A stretch of DNA of 39,322 nucleotides, taken from positions 1 to 39,322 of the forward strand of contig NZ_FOJP01000032.1 in the NCBI RefSeq assembly GCF_900111835.1, read 5' to 3'. The translations under genes were made by a program, and so were the position numbers. A model generated the notes under the pieces. That model was not told the origin of the DNA, made no database searches, and saw only the letters and a list, made by a program, of their open reading frames with translations. Origin of the DNA: Metapseudomonas otitidis (GTDB lineage Bacteria > Pseudomonadota > Gammaproteobacteria > Pseudomonadales > Pseudomonadaceae). Below are positions 16,852 to 25,066 of the stretch, piece by piece. Positions within the stretch are counted from its first letter, which is position 1; every line of letters begins with the position of its first letter.

Positions 16852-17670
16852 ATGTTCAAGCACATCCTCATCACCCACGACCTGAGCCGCGAATCCGACC
16901 TCGCCCTGCAGCGCGCCGTCGCCCTGGCCCATGGCTACGGCGCGCGCCTGACACTGCTGCACGTCCTTGAAGACCACCTGCCCAGCACCCTGCAGGAGAA
17001 CCTGCGCGACGGCGCCCAGAAGCTGTTCCAGCAACGCCTGGAACAACTCGGCGCCCTGGACGCCCAGGTGCTGCTGCGCAAAGGCCGGCCGGCCCTGCAG
17101 ATTCTCGAAGAGGTGGAGGAAAGCGGCGCCGACCTGCTGGTGATCGGCAACCACCACCACAACGCACCGGAACTGTTCATCGGCACCACCCTGGAGCGCG
17201 TCACCCGCCACGTGGCCATCCCCGTGCTGCTGGTGGTGGGCGAGAAGCCCGAGCCCTACCGCAGCGGCGTGGTGGCCCTGGACTTCTCCCTGTGCGCCTG
17301 CGACGCGCTGCGCGCCGCCTGCTCGCTGCTGGGCGCGGAAGGCCGCCTGACGGCGGTGAACGTGATGGAGCTGACCGGGCGCCTGCTGGCCAAGGCCGGC
17401 ACCGCCGGGGACTACGTCGGCACCCAGCGCGGCCTGCTGGAGCGCCTGCTGGCCGATGAGCTGGGCCACGTCAAGGACACCCCCAGCATCGACCTGCAGG
17501 TGACCCAGGGCGCCCTGCCCCACGCCCTGGACGAGCGCATCGCCGCCGCCAAGCCGCAGTTCGTCGCCCTCGGCAGCCACAGCCGCAGCATGGTCGCCCA
17601 GGCCCTGCTCGGCAGCCAGGCGCTGCACCTGCTGCAGCGCCCGCCGTGCGACGTGCTGATCGTCAAGTAA
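16852..17670 (+). CDS. Tandem universal stress protein (UspA family)
   Basis: The 272-residue cytosolic protein has two Usp domains, about residues 1-133 and 136-272. Each starts with a beta strand, such as Phe-Lys-His-Ile-Leu-Ile-Thr-His-Asp, and ends in Val-Leu-Leu-Val-Val or Val-Leu-Ile-Val-Lys. The first domain has a His-rich GNHHHN loop in the nucleotide-binding region. A strong AGGAGG site lies upstream of the ATG. Pseudomonad paralogues support survival under anaerobic and energy stress and are often Anr-controlled; a partial Anr box lies upstream. It is convergent with parA across a GC-rich hairpin. Confidence 0.9.
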   Translation: MFKHILITHDLSRESDLALQRAVALAHGYGARLTLLHVLEDHLPSTLQENLRDGAQKLFQQRLEQLGALDAQVLLRKGRPALQILEEVEESGADLLVIGNHHHNAPELFIGTTLERVTRHVAIPVLLVVGEKPEPYRSGVVALDFSLCACDALRAACSLLGAEGRLTAVNVMELTGRLLAKAGTAGDYVGTQRGLLERLLADELGHVKDTPSIDLQVTQGALPHALDERIAAAKPQFVALGSHSRSMVAQALLGSQALHLLQRPPCDVLIVK

Positions 17671-17678
17671 GGGGAGAC

Positions 17679-17697
17679 GGGGCGCGCAACGCGCCCC
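17679..17697. terminator. GC-rich hairpin between convergent usp and parA
   Basis: GGGGCGCG-caa-CGCGCCCC is a perfect 8-bp stem between the two convergent stop codons. It lacks a T tract, so factor-independent termination is uncertain. Confidence 0.45.
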
Positions 17698-17706
17698 GGT
17701 GGGAGG

Positions 17707-18474
17707 TCAGGCGTCCAGCAGGTCGTGCAGTTCGACGAACTGCTGGGTCAGCTTGTGGCTGCGGTCCAGGTGGATCAGCGGCGTGCACACCTGGTGGGAC
17801 TCGCGCATCTTCACCGAACTCATCAGGTTCACCGGCAGCACCGGCAGGCCCTCGGCGACCAGCTCGTCCAGCAGCTGCTGGGGCAGCGTGGCGCGGGGCT
17901 GGAACTGGTTGACCACGATGCCCTCCACCTCCAGGTCCTCGTTGTGGTCTTCCTTCAGCTCCTCGATCTCGGCCAGCAGGCCGTAGAGGGCATTGCGCGA
18001 GAAGCTGTCGCAATCGAAGGGAATCAACACGCGATCCGCCGCGATCAGCGCCGAAACCGTATAGAAATTCAGTGCCGGCGGCGTATCCAGGTAGATGCGG
18101 TCGTAGTCCTCGGCCAGCTCGTCCAGCAGTTTGCGCAGCTTGTTGATCTTGTGCTTGGCCTCCAGCTTGGGCTGCAGGTCCGCCAGCTCGGCGGTGGCGG
18201 TCACCACGTGGAGGTTGTCGAAGGGCGTCTCGTAGATGTCCACCTTGCCCTTGCGGGTGAAGGGGCTGGAGGCCAGCGTCTGCTTGAAGAAGTCGGCAAT
18301 GCCGATGGGGATGTCCTCCCCGGTGAGGCCGGTCAGGTAGTGGGTGGAGTTGGCCTGGGCGTCCAGGTCGATCAGCAGGGTGCGATAGCCCTCCGCCGCA
18401 CTCACCGCTGCCAGGTTGCAGGCGATGCTGGACTTGCCCACGCCGCCCTTCTGGTTGAACACCACTCGCCGCAT
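17707..18474 (-). CDS. Orphan ParA-family ATPase
   Basis: The 255-residue product is a deviant-Walker-A ATPase (KGGVGKSS, residues 9-16) with the switch motifs LIDLDAQANST and YLDTPPALN. ParA/Soj proteins position chromosomes, plasmids or protein complexes using ATP-dependent dimerisation on DNA. There is no parB next to it and no candidate centromere repeat visible, so it is an orphan, possibly for positioning a membrane or chemotaxis complex. The ATG is preceded by GGGGGTGTGAG. It is divergent from the polyene operon, with the promoter region between them. Confidence 0.88.
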   Translation of the reverse strand: MRRVVFNQKGGVGKSSIACNLAAVSAAEGYRTLLIDLDAQANSTHYLTGLTGEDIPIGIADFFKQTLASSPFTRKGKVDIYETPFDNLHVVTATAELADLQPKLEAKHKINKLRKLLDELAEDYDRIYLDTPPALNFYTVSALIAADRVLIPFDCDSFSRNALYGLLAEIEELKEDHNEDLEVEGIVVNQFQPRATLPQQLLDELVAEGLPVLPVNLMSSVKMRESHQVCTPLIHLDRSHKLTQQFVELHDLLDA

Positions 18475-18603
18475 CTCACACCCCCTGTCCCTTGGAATAG
18501 ACCCCGGATTCTATGCAAAGCCCATGACAAGGGCGAGGGACGCGCAGGACTTTTCCACACCCGTCAGAAGTTGTGCCTTACATCCGAATTTTGTGTCAGC
18601 AAT

Positions 18604-18633
18604 TTGCAGATAGGTCCGTAGGACTGAAATAAT
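18604..18633 (+). promoter_or_regulatory. Candidate promoter of the aryl polyene operon
   Basis: TTGCAG (18604-18609) and AATAAT (18628-18633) are separated by 18 bases and resemble a sigma-70 promoter. The spacer contains the small palindrome GTCC-gta-GGAC, a possible operator. It lies about 100 bases upstream of the first gene, in the only AT-rich part of this region. Confidence 0.45.
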
Positions 18634-18730
18634 GTGGCGCTTTGCTATGGCGTCATCGACCGGGCTTCTGCCGTCAGCGATTGCCAGTCGACATGGACGC
18701 CCGACAGGGGCCGAAAAGAGCTCTTTCAGC

Positions 18731-19453
18731 GTGACTCACTTCAGCATCGAACAATGGCGTGCCTGGGCCCCAGGCCTGGAAACCGTGGACGCCTGGCGTA
18801 CCTGGTGCGCAGAGCCCTTCCTGCCCGATCTTGTCGATGCCCAGCCCGATGTCGCCTTCCTCCCGGCCATGCAACGCCGCCGCCTGTCGCGCCTGGCACG
18901 CATGGCCATGAGCGTCGCCTGGCCCCTGGTGAGCGACGGCGAGCAGGTGCCCATGGTGTTCGCCTCGCGGCACGGGGAAACGCCCCGCACCCTCGCGCTG
19001 CTGCAGGACCTGGCGCGCGGCGAGCCGCTCTCGCCCACCCAGTTCAGCCTCTCGGTGCACAACGCGGTCATCGGCCAGTGGTCGATCCTGCGGGGCGACA
19101 CCAGCGAGATGACCGCCGTGGCCGCCGAAGGCGACGGCCTGGAACACGCCCTGCTGGAAGCGGCCGGCCTGCTGGCCGACGGCGCACCGGCGGTGCTGCT
19201 GGTGATCACCGAAGAGAGCCCGCCGGACCTCTACCACCCCCTGGTCGACGACGTGCCGTTCGCCTACGCCCTGGCCCTGCGCCTGGTGCCCGGCCACGAC
19301 TGGTCGCTGACCCTGGCCCCCGCCCCGGCGGAGGCCACCCCCGCCGCCTGGCCCCATGCCCTGGGCCTGCTGCGGGCCCTGCACCTGGACCTGCCACGTA
19401 TTCAGCATCATTGGAAGAGCCGTACATGGACCTGGCAACGCAACCGACCCTGA
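18731..19453 (+). CDS. Ketosynthase-like chain-length factor of the aryl polyene pathway (ApeC-like)
   Basis: This 240-residue protein resembles the N-terminal-type beta-ketoacyl synthase family (ketoacyl-synt_2) that opens many aryl polyene clusters. It has a Phe-Ala-Ser-Arg-His-Gly-Glu strand and FSLSVHNAVIGQW at the position equivalent to the ketosynthase nucleophile region, but no active-site cysteine. It is therefore expected to act as a non-catalytic partner that pairs with the elongating ketosynthase, here probably the product of 33543-34730, and sets chain length, as reported for ApeO:ApeC. The GTG at 18731 is chosen because homologues start close to Phe-Ser-Ile-Glu-Gln-Trp; the frame is open further upstream. 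It is the first gene of the operon. Confidence 0.82.
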   Translation: MTHFSIEQWRAWAPGLETVDAWRTWCAEPFLPDLVDAQPDVAFLPAMQRRRLSRLARMAMSVAWPLVSDGEQVPMVFASRHGETPRTLALLQDLARGEPLSPTQFSLSVHNAVIGQWSILRGDTSEMTAVAAEGDGLEHALLEAAGLLADGAPAVLLVITEESPPDLYHPLVDDVPFAYALALRLVPGHDWSLTLAPAPAEATPAAWPHALGLLRALHLDLPRIQHHWKSRTWTWQRNRP

Positions 19454-19496
19454 GCCCCTGCGCCCCGCTCCCCACCGCCCGCACGGCAGGTGCCCG

Positions 19497-20318
19497 ATGA
19501 ACGCACCGGAGCGCTTCCTCACCCCGGCCAGCGTCGAGCGTCCCGACGCGCCCTACTGGTGGCGCCTGATCGCCACCGCGCTGTCCTTCACCCTGTTCGG
19601 CATCGGCGGGGTGCTGCTGCGCATCCTCGTGTTCCCCCTGCTCTCGCTGCTGCCGGGCGACGCCACCGACCACCGCCGCCGCGCCCGCGCCACCACCAGC
19701 CGGCTGTTCTGGCTGTTCGTGCAGTTCATGCACCGCAGCGGCGTGCTCACCTATGAAGTGGAAGGCGCCGAACGCCTGGGCCGCCCCGGGCAGATGGTCA
19801 TCGCCAACCACCCCTCGCTGATCGACGTGGTGGTGCTCATCGGCCTGATCCGCGACGCCAACTGCGTGGTCAAGCAGAGCCTCTGGGACAACCCCTGCAT
19901 GCGCGGCCCGATCCGCGCCGCCCAGTACATCAGCAACAGCGGCAGCATGGACATGCTCGACGAAGCCGCCCGCGTGCTGGAGGAAGGCCAGACCCTGATC
20001 GTCTTCCCCGAAGGCACCCGCACCACGCCGGGGCAGGCCCCGCAGTTCCACCGGGGCGCCGCCGCCATCGCCCTGCGCGGCGCACGCATCGTCACCCCGG
20101 TGACCATCAGTGTGACGCCCACCACCCTGACCAAGGCCGAGCCCTGGTACAGCATCCCGTCGCGGCGCTTCCACTTCCATCTGCGCGTCGGCCAGGACAT
20201 CGATCCCAAGGCCTTCGCCGACCAGGGGCCGGCGCCGATCGCCTCGCGCCGCCTCAACGACCATCTCCACCACCATTTCATGAAGGAGCTCGGCCTGGAT
20301 GAGCGCTCTGCAACTTGA
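19497..20318 (+). CDS. 1-acyl-glycerol-3-phosphate acyltransferase-like (PlsC family)
   Basis: This 273-residue membrane-associated acyltransferase has an N-terminal hydrophobic region (about 25-50), the catalytic NHPSLID motif (His-x4-Asp) near residue 103, and the substrate motif FPEGTRT near 169. PlsC-type enzymes move acyl chains from carrier protein or CoA to lipid hydroxyls. In aryl polyene clusters they are thought to attach the polyene or a fatty chain to the lipid anchor. The ATG at 19497 lies 43 bases after the preceding stop. The C-terminal coding end overlaps the following carrier-protein gene by 20 bases. Confidence 0.85.
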   Translation: MNAPERFLTPASVERPDAPYWWRLIATALSFTLFGIGGVLLRILVFPLLSLLPGDATDHRRRARATTSRLFWLFVQFMHRSGVLTYEVEGAERLGRPGQMVIANHPSLIDVVVLIGLIRDANCVVKQSLWDNPCMRGPIRAAQYISNSGSMDMLDEAARVLEEGQTLIVFPEGTRTTPGQAPQFHRGAAAIALRGARIVTPVTISVTPTTLTKAEPWYSIPSRRFHFHLRVGQDIDPKAFADQGPAPIASRRLNDHLHHHFMKELGLDERSAT

Positions 20319-20559
20319 GATCAAGAACCTGATCATCGAGGCCCTCGGCCTCGAAGACATCGGCCCGCAAGACATCGGCGACGAGCAGACCCTGTTCGGC
20401 GAAGGCCTCGGCCTGGACTCGGTGGACGCCCTGGAACTGGGCCTGGCCATCCAGAAACGCTTCGGCATCAAGATCGACGCCGAAGCCAAGGACACCCGCA
20501 AACACTTTGCCAACGTGGCCAGCCTCGCGGCCTTCGTGTCGGCACAGAAAGCCGCCTGA
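20299..20559 (+). CDS. Acyl carrier protein 1
   Basis: This 86-residue acyl carrier protein has the phosphopantetheine attachment motif Leu-Gly-Leu-Asp-Ser-Val-Asp, with Ser41 as the modified residue. It overlaps the preceding acyltransferase gene by 20 bases, suggesting translational coupling. In the described pathway two carrier proteins divide starter loading and chain elongation; which does what cannot be told here. No phosphopantetheinyl transferase gene is visible in the cluster, so one elsewhere must activate it. Confidence 0.92.
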   Translation: MSALQLEIKNLIIEALGLEDIGPQDIGDEQTLFGEGLGLDSVDALELGLAIQKRFGIKIDAEAKDTRKHFANVASLAAFVSAQKAA

Positions 20560-20569
20560 GGGGGCCGCG

Positions 20570-20824
20570 ATGCAAAACCGTGATGAGATCTTCGCCACCC
20601 TGCGCGACGCCCTGGTCGAGCTCTTCGAGCTGGAGCCCGAGCGCGTCACCCTGGAGGCCAACCTCTACGAAGACCTGGAGATCGACAGCATCGACGCCGT
20701 CGACCTGATCGACCACATCAAGCGCCAGACCGGGCGCAAGATCGCCGCCGAGGAATTCAAGGCCGTGCGCACCGTGGGCGACGTGGTCGAGGCCGTGCAC
20801 CGCCTGGTGAACCCCGCCGAATGA
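20570..20824 (+). CDS. Acyl carrier protein 2
   Basis: This 84-residue acyl carrier protein carries the motif Leu-Glu-Ile-Asp-Ser-Ile-Asp with Ser40 as the attachment site. It differs clearly from carrier protein 1 over its length, so the two probably serve different partners and are not a recent duplication. The ATG at 20570 follows GAGGGGG by 6 bases, and the stop overlaps the next start (ATGA). Confidence 0.92.
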   Translation: MQNRDEIFATLRDALVELFELEPERVTLEANLYEDLEIDSIDAVDLIDHIKRQTGRKIAAEEFKAVRTVGDVVEAVHRLVNPAE

Positions 20825-21366
20825 GCCGGCTCGTCGGGCTGCTGCTGGTGCTGGCCGGGCTGGGCTACCCCTTCGCCGTGTACTACGGCATGGAGCACCT
20901 CTCGCCGCGCCTGTTCGCCCTGCTGCTCGGTGGCCTCTGGCTGGCCCGCAGCCTGGGCAGCGCACAGCGCCCCGGCAGCCGCCTGACGGCCTTCGCCGCC
21001 CTGGGCTTCTGCCTGCTGCTGGGGCTGGCCAACCAGGCCGACCTGCTGCGCTGGTACCCGGTGCTGATGAGCGCCGTGCTGCTCGGCCTGTTCGGGGCCA
21101 GCCTGCTGCACGGCATGCCCGTGGTGGAACGCCTGGCCCGCCTGCGCGAGCCCGAGCTGCCCGAGGTGGCCGTGCGCTACACCCGCCGCGTGACGGCGGT
21201 GTGGACCCTGTTCTTCCTGCTCAACGGCCTGGTAGCGGCCGCCCTCACCCTGTGGGCGCCGCTGGCCTGGTGGACGCTCTATACCGGCCTCATCGCCTAC
21301 CTGCTGATGGGGCTGCTGTTCGCCGGGGAATGGCTGGTGCGCCAGCGTGTACGGAGATTCGCGTGA
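20821..21366 (+). CDS. COG4648-type membrane protein of the aryl polyene cluster
   Basis: The 181-residue product has about five hydrophobic helices, one near the N-terminus and others at about 30-45, 58-70, 76-95, 125-170, with a basic C-terminus (Val-Arg-Arg-Phe-Ala). It matches the small conserved membrane protein seen next to the carrier proteins in aryl polyene clusters. The biochemical role is unknown; it may hold the synthetic enzymes at the inner membrane. It overlaps both neighbours by 4 bases (ATGA and GTGA). Confidence 0.78.
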   Translation: MSRLVGLLLVLAGLGYPFAVYYGMEHLSPRLFALLLGGLWLARSLGSAQRPGSRLTAFAALGFCLLLGLANQADLLRWYPVLMSAVLLGLFGASLLHGMPVVERLARLREPELPEVAVRYTRRVTAVWTLFFLLNGLVAAALTLWAPLAWWTLYTGLIAYLLMGLLFAGEWLVRQRVRRFA

Positions 21367-23030
21367 CCTGGATCGTCCCACAGGAGCTGCTGCTCGACGC
21401 CCACCCCGGGCGCCCGGTGGCACTCGACCCCGCCCTTGACCACGCCGGCTTCGCCCAGCGTGCCCTGACCCTGGCCGGTGCCCTGCAGGCACGCGGCACC
21501 CAGCGCGTGGCCCTGTACCTGGAAGACGGCGCAGACCTGGCCATCGCCCTGTTCGGCGCCTGGCGTGCCGGCGTCGACGTGCTGCTGCCGGCCGACGCCC
21601 AGCCCGAGACCCGCCGGCGCCTGGCCGACGGCTGCGACCTCTGGCTCGACAGCCTCGACGGCCTCGACGGCCCGGCCCTGCACGCCGCCGCCCTCGACCC
21701 CGAGCACTGCCGGCTGACCCTGTGCACCTCCGGCTCCAGTGGCGAACCCAAGCTGATCGGCAAGACCCTGCGCCAGCTGGGCAACGAAGTAGAGGCCCTG
21801 GAAGCGCTCTGGGGCGCCGACCTCGCCGGCGCCACCCTGGTCGCCAGCGTCTCCGCCCAGCACATCTACGGCCTGCTGTTCCGCGTGCTCTGGCCGCTGT
21901 CCGCCGGCCGCCCCTTCGTGCGCCGCGCCCAGCCCTTCGCCGAAGACCTCCAGCGCGCCAGCCTCGCCGCCGCGCCCGCCGGCTTCGCCTGGGTGGCCAG
22001 CCCCGCCCTGCTCAAACGCATGGGCGACAACCTCGACTGGCCCGCCCTGGCCGCCGTGCGCCGGGTGTTCTCCTCCGGCGGCGCGCTGCCGGCGGACGCC
22101 GCCGAGGCCCTGCAGCAGCGCCTCGGCCAGTGGCCGACGGAAATCTACGGCAGCTCCGAAACCGGCGGCATCGCCTGGCGCCAGGGCGGCAGCCGCTGGG
22201 CGCCCTTCGCCGGCGTGGCGGTCGGCCAGGACGCCGACGGCGCCCTGCACCTCACCTCGCCCTACCTGCCCGAGGGGCACCGCGAGCAGACCGCCGACGC
22301 CGTGCGCATCGACGCCGACGGCCGCTTCGAACTGCTCGGGCGCCTCGACCGCATCGTCAAGCTGGAAGAGAAACGCATCTCCCTGCCCATGCTGGAACAG
22401 GCCCTCGGCGAGCACCCCTTCGTCGGCGAAGCGCGCCTGGGCGTGGTGCAGGAAAACCGCGCCTTCCTCGGCGCCCTGGTCGCCCTCTCGCCCCAGGGCC
22501 TGCACGCCCTGCGCAACGGAGGCCGCCGCGCCCTGACCGAAACCCTGCGCAAGCACCTGGCCGGCCACTGCGAAGCCATCGCACTGCCGCGCCGCTGGCG
22601 CCTGGTGCGGCAACTGCCGTGGAGCAGCCAGGGCAAACTGCCCCAGGTGCAGGTGGACGCCCAGCTCAAGGCCCCGCGCCCGACCCGCGTCGAACCCCTC
22701 AGCGCCCACGAACAGGACGGCGAATGGCGCCTGGAGCTGGAAGTGCCCCTGGACCTCGCCCACTTCTCCGGCCACTTCACCGCCACCCCCGTGCTGCCCG
22801 GCGTGGTGCAGATCGACTGGGCCCAGCACCTCGCCCGCCAGGTCATGGCCCTGCCCCCGCGCTTCGCCGGCATGGAAGTCCTCAAGTTCCAGCAACTGGT
22901 CCGTCCCGGCGACCGCCTGCACCTGTCCCTGCGCTTCGACACCGACAAGGGCAAGCTCTACTTCGCCTTCCGCAACGGCGAAGCCGCCTGCTCCTCCGGG
23001 CGCATCCTGTTGGTGGCCGACCATGCGTAA
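21363..23030 (+). CDS. AMP-ligase fused to a hotdog dehydratase-like domain (ApeH-ApeI type)
   Basis: This 555-residue fusion has an adenylate-forming ligase at about 1-430: phosphate loop Thr-Ser-Gly-Ser-Ser-Gly-Glu-Pro-Lys near 122, the YGSSETGG motif near 262, and the C-terminal catalytic lysine Lys425 in SSQGKLPQ. It probably activates the aryl starter acid and loads it on a carrier protein. Residues about 450-555 form a hotdog domain of the FabZ/ApeI group with GHF (His471) and, 14 residues on, Asp485 in QIDWAQ, where FabZ has its catalytic Glu. The GTG start overlaps the previous stop. The dehydratase half probably works with the protein at 34727-35176. Confidence 0.85.
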   Translation: MTWIVPQELLLDAHPGRPVALDPALDHAGFAQRALTLAGALQARGTQRVALYLEDGADLAIALFGAWRAGVDVLLPADAQPETRRRLADGCDLWLDSLDGLDGPALHAAALDPEHCRLTLCTSGSSGEPKLIGKTLRQLGNEVEALEALWGADLAGATLVASVSAQHIYGLLFRVLWPLSAGRPFVRRAQPFAEDLQRASLAAAPAGFAWVASPALLKRMGDNLDWPALAAVRRVFSSGGALPADAAEALQQRLGQWPTEIYGSSETGGIAWRQGGSRWAPFAGVAVGQDADGALHLTSPYLPEGHREQTADAVRIDADGRFELLGRLDRIVKLEEKRISLPMLEQALGEHPFVGEARLGVVQENRAFLGALVALSPQGLHALRNGGRRALTETLRKHLAGHCEAIALPRRWRLVRQLPWSSQGKLPQVQVDAQLKAPRPTRVEPLSAHEQDGEWRLELEVPLDLAHFSGHFTATPVLPGVVQIDWAQHLARQVMALPPRFAGMEVLKFQQLVRPGDRLHLSLRFDTDKGKLYFAFRNGEAACSSGRILLVADHA

Positions 23031-23107
23031 CACCAGCGCTGCCTTCTCAACCGTGGATATGAACCTGCCGCTCTGGATCGGCGAACACCTGCTCGTGCCC
23101 TGCTCAG

Positions 23108-23330
23108 AAGGTGGGCGGGGCAAACGCCCCTTCAGGGGTCCGAATGCAGGCGTTGCGCGAGAGGCGTGTCAGGCCGTGGATCGCCTGTCGCGCCGGGCTC
23201 CCGGCGCAACGATGGGAGCGAGGGCACCCCGGCGCAGCCGGGGCCGGATGCAGGGGCAAGTTTTTGGATTCCTTTTCACCGGGCTGGCGACCCAGCGATT
23301 GGAAAAGGGACTCGCCCGGCAAGGCGAAAC
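23108..23330 (+). repeat. Dispersed structured repeat, copy 2, inside the operon
   Basis: This is homologous to 10571-10800 (inverted) and 38706-38951. It shares GCCGGATGCAGGGGCAAGTT and the 3' block GGAAAAGGGACTCGCCCGG...GGCGAAAC with copy 3. It contains the hairpins 23190-23207 and 23227-23243. It fills most of the 366-base gap between the ligase stop (23030) and the glycosyltransferase start (23397), the only large gap in the operon. Nothing else is recognisable in 23031-23107 and 23331-23396. Confidence 0.8.
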
Positions 23331-23396
23331 AGAGACTCGACGCACACTCGCCCACGAACCGGGCGCTGAACCCAACCCGCACCACCCGATGCCGAC

Positions 23397-24137
23397 ATGA
23401 ACCCGTTCAAGCCCTGCGCCGTCATCCCCGTCTACAACCACGAGCACGCCCTGCCCCTGGTGGTCGACGCCCTGCGCCAGCACGGCCTGCCCTGCGTACT
23501 GGTGGACGACGCCTCCAGCCCCGCCTGCGCCCAGGTGATGGACCAGCTGGCCACCCAGCCCGACGTCCACCTGGTGCGCCTGGCCGTCAACCAGGGCAAG
23601 GGCGGCGCCGTCATGGCCGGCCTGCGCGAAGCCGGCCGGCTGGGCTTCTCCCACGCCCTGCAGGTGGACGCCGACGGCCAGCACGACCTCGCCGACGTGC
23701 AGCGCTTCCTCGCCGCCGCCCAGGCCCGCCCGGGCGAGCTGATCTGCGGCTACCCGCAGTACGACGAAAGCGTGCCCAAGAGCCGCCTCTACGCCCGCTA
23801 CCTGACCCACGTCTGGGTGTGGATCAACAGCCTGTCGCTGTCGATCCGCGACGGCATGTGCGGCTTCCGCGTCTACCCCCTGGCCCCGACCCTGGCACTC
23901 ACCGAAACCACCCGCCTCGGCAAGCGCATGGACTTCGACCCGGAGGTCCTCGTGCGCCTGGCCTGGCGCAACCAGCCCATGCACTGGCTGCCGACCAAGG
24001 TGCACTACCCGCTGGACGGGCTCTCGCACTTCCGCCTGTTCCACGACAACGCGCTGATCTCGAAGATGCACGCCAAGCTGTTCTTCGGCATGTTGCTGCG
24101 CGCGCCGCTGATCCTCTGGCGCAGGTGCCGGGGATGA
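23397..24137 (+). CDS. Glycosyltransferase family 2
   Basis: This 246-residue protein is a cytoplasm-facing GT-A fold transferase. It has Cys-Ala-Val-Ile-Pro-Val-Tyr-Asn-His at the N-terminus, a Val-Asp-Asp-Ala nucleotide loop and the DXD-type DADGQHD motif near residue 94. In aryl polyene clusters the equivalent domain is often fused to the acyltransferase that follows and is thought to add a sugar to the lipid-linked product. Here the two are separate genes overlapping by 4 bases (ATGA at 24134). Its own start is 67 bases after the dispersed repeat, with only a weak ribosome-binding site. Confidence 0.88.
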   Translation: MNPFKPCAVIPVYNHEHALPLVVDALRQHGLPCVLVDDASSPACAQVMDQLATQPDVHLVRLAVNQGKGGAVMAGLREAGRLGFSHALQVDADGQHDLADVQRFLAAAQARPGELICGYPQYDESVPKSRLYARYLTHVWVWINSLSLSIRDGMCGFRVYPLAPTLALTETTRLGKRMDFDPEVLVRLAWRNQPMHWLPTKVHYPLDGLSHFRLFHDNALISKMHAKLFFGMLLRAPLILWRRCRG

Positions 24138-25066
24138 GCCGCGAGCACTGGGCCGACCAGCGCGAGCGCGGCAGCTTCCTGCTGATGAAGTTCACCGCGC
24201 TGATCGCGCGGCGCCTCGGGCGGCGGGTGCTCAGCCCGCTGCTGCACCTGATCGTCCTGTACTTCTTCCTCTTCGGCGGCAAGGCCCGCCGCGCGGCGCG
24301 CCACTACCAGCAGCGCCTGGCCGACTGGAGCGGCCGCCCGGAACTGGCGCCCAGCCTCGGCTCGGTGTTCGCCCAGTTCATGGCCTTCGCCGATGCCCTC
24401 CTGGACAAGCTGGACATCTGGGGCGGGCGCATCGGCCTGGACCAGGTGGACCTGCACGACCCCAGCGGCCTGCACCAGCACATGCGCAGCACACGCGGGC
24501 AGATGCTGGTGGGCGCCCACCTGGGCAACCTGGAGGTGTGCCGCGCGCTGGCCGAGCTGAGCGAGCAGGTGACCATGAACGTGCTGGTGCACACCCGCCA
24601 TGCCGAACAGTTCAACCGCCTGCTGGGCGAAGCCGGGGCCACGCACCTGCGGCTGATCCAGGTCAGCGAGCTGGACCCGGCGGTCATGCTCCAATTGAGC
24701 GAACGCCTGGAGCGCGGCGAGTGGCTGGCGATTGCCGGCGACCGCGTGCCGCTGCACGGCGGTCGCAACGTCCGGGTCGACTTCCTCGGTCGCCCCGCGG
24801 CCTTCCCCCAGGGGCCCTGGCTGCTGGCCGGGCTGCTCAAGTGCCCGCTCAACCTGATGACCTGCCTGAAGATCGGCGGGCGCTACCAGGTCCACCTCGA
24901 ACCCTTCGCCGAGCAGGTGCAGTGGCGCCGGGGCGAGCGTGACGCGGTGATCGAGGCCTGGGTGGCCCGCTATGCCCAACGCCTGGGCGAGCTGTGCCTG
25001 CTGGCACCGCTGCAATGGTTCAACTTCTATCCGTTCTGGAACGAACATGACGACACAACAGCCTGA
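24134..25066 (+). CDS. LpxL/HtrB-family lysophospholipid acyltransferase
   Basis: This 310-residue inner-membrane acyltransferase has one N-terminal membrane helix (about 35-50) and the catalytic His-x4-Glu in GAHLGNLEV near residue 124. A second conserved stretch, AIAGDRVPLHGGRNV, follows near 199. LpxL-like enzymes transfer acyl chains from carrier proteins. Here it would fit transfer of the polyene onto the membrane anchor, perhaps the glycosylated one made by the gene before it. It overlaps the glycosyltransferase by 4 bases and the lyase by 20. Confidence 0.87.
   Translation: MSREHWADQRERGSFLLMKFTALIARRLGRRVLSPLLHLIVLYFFLFGGKARRAARHYQQRLADWSGRPELAPSLGSVFAQFMAFADALLDKLDIWGGRIGLDQVDLHDPSGLHQHMRSTRGQMLVGAHLGNLEVCRALAELSEQVTMNVLVHTRHAEQFNRLLGEAGATHLRLIQVSELDPAVMLQLSERLERGEWLAIAGDRVPLHGGRNVRVDFLGRPAAFPQGPWLLAGLLKCPLNLMTCLKIGGRYQVHLEPFAEQVQWRRGERDAVIEAWVARYAQRLGELCLLAPLQWFNFYPFWNEHDDTTA

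Noticed and set aside
17707-18474. A parAB/parS partition locus
   Set aside because: No parB gene or centromere-like repeat is adjacent, so the ParA is treated as an orphan.
23023-23400. A 125-codon frame starting inside the ligase stop and running through the repeat
   Set aside because: The overlap of its start with the ligase stop looks operon-like, but nearly all its length is the dispersed repeat and no family fits.
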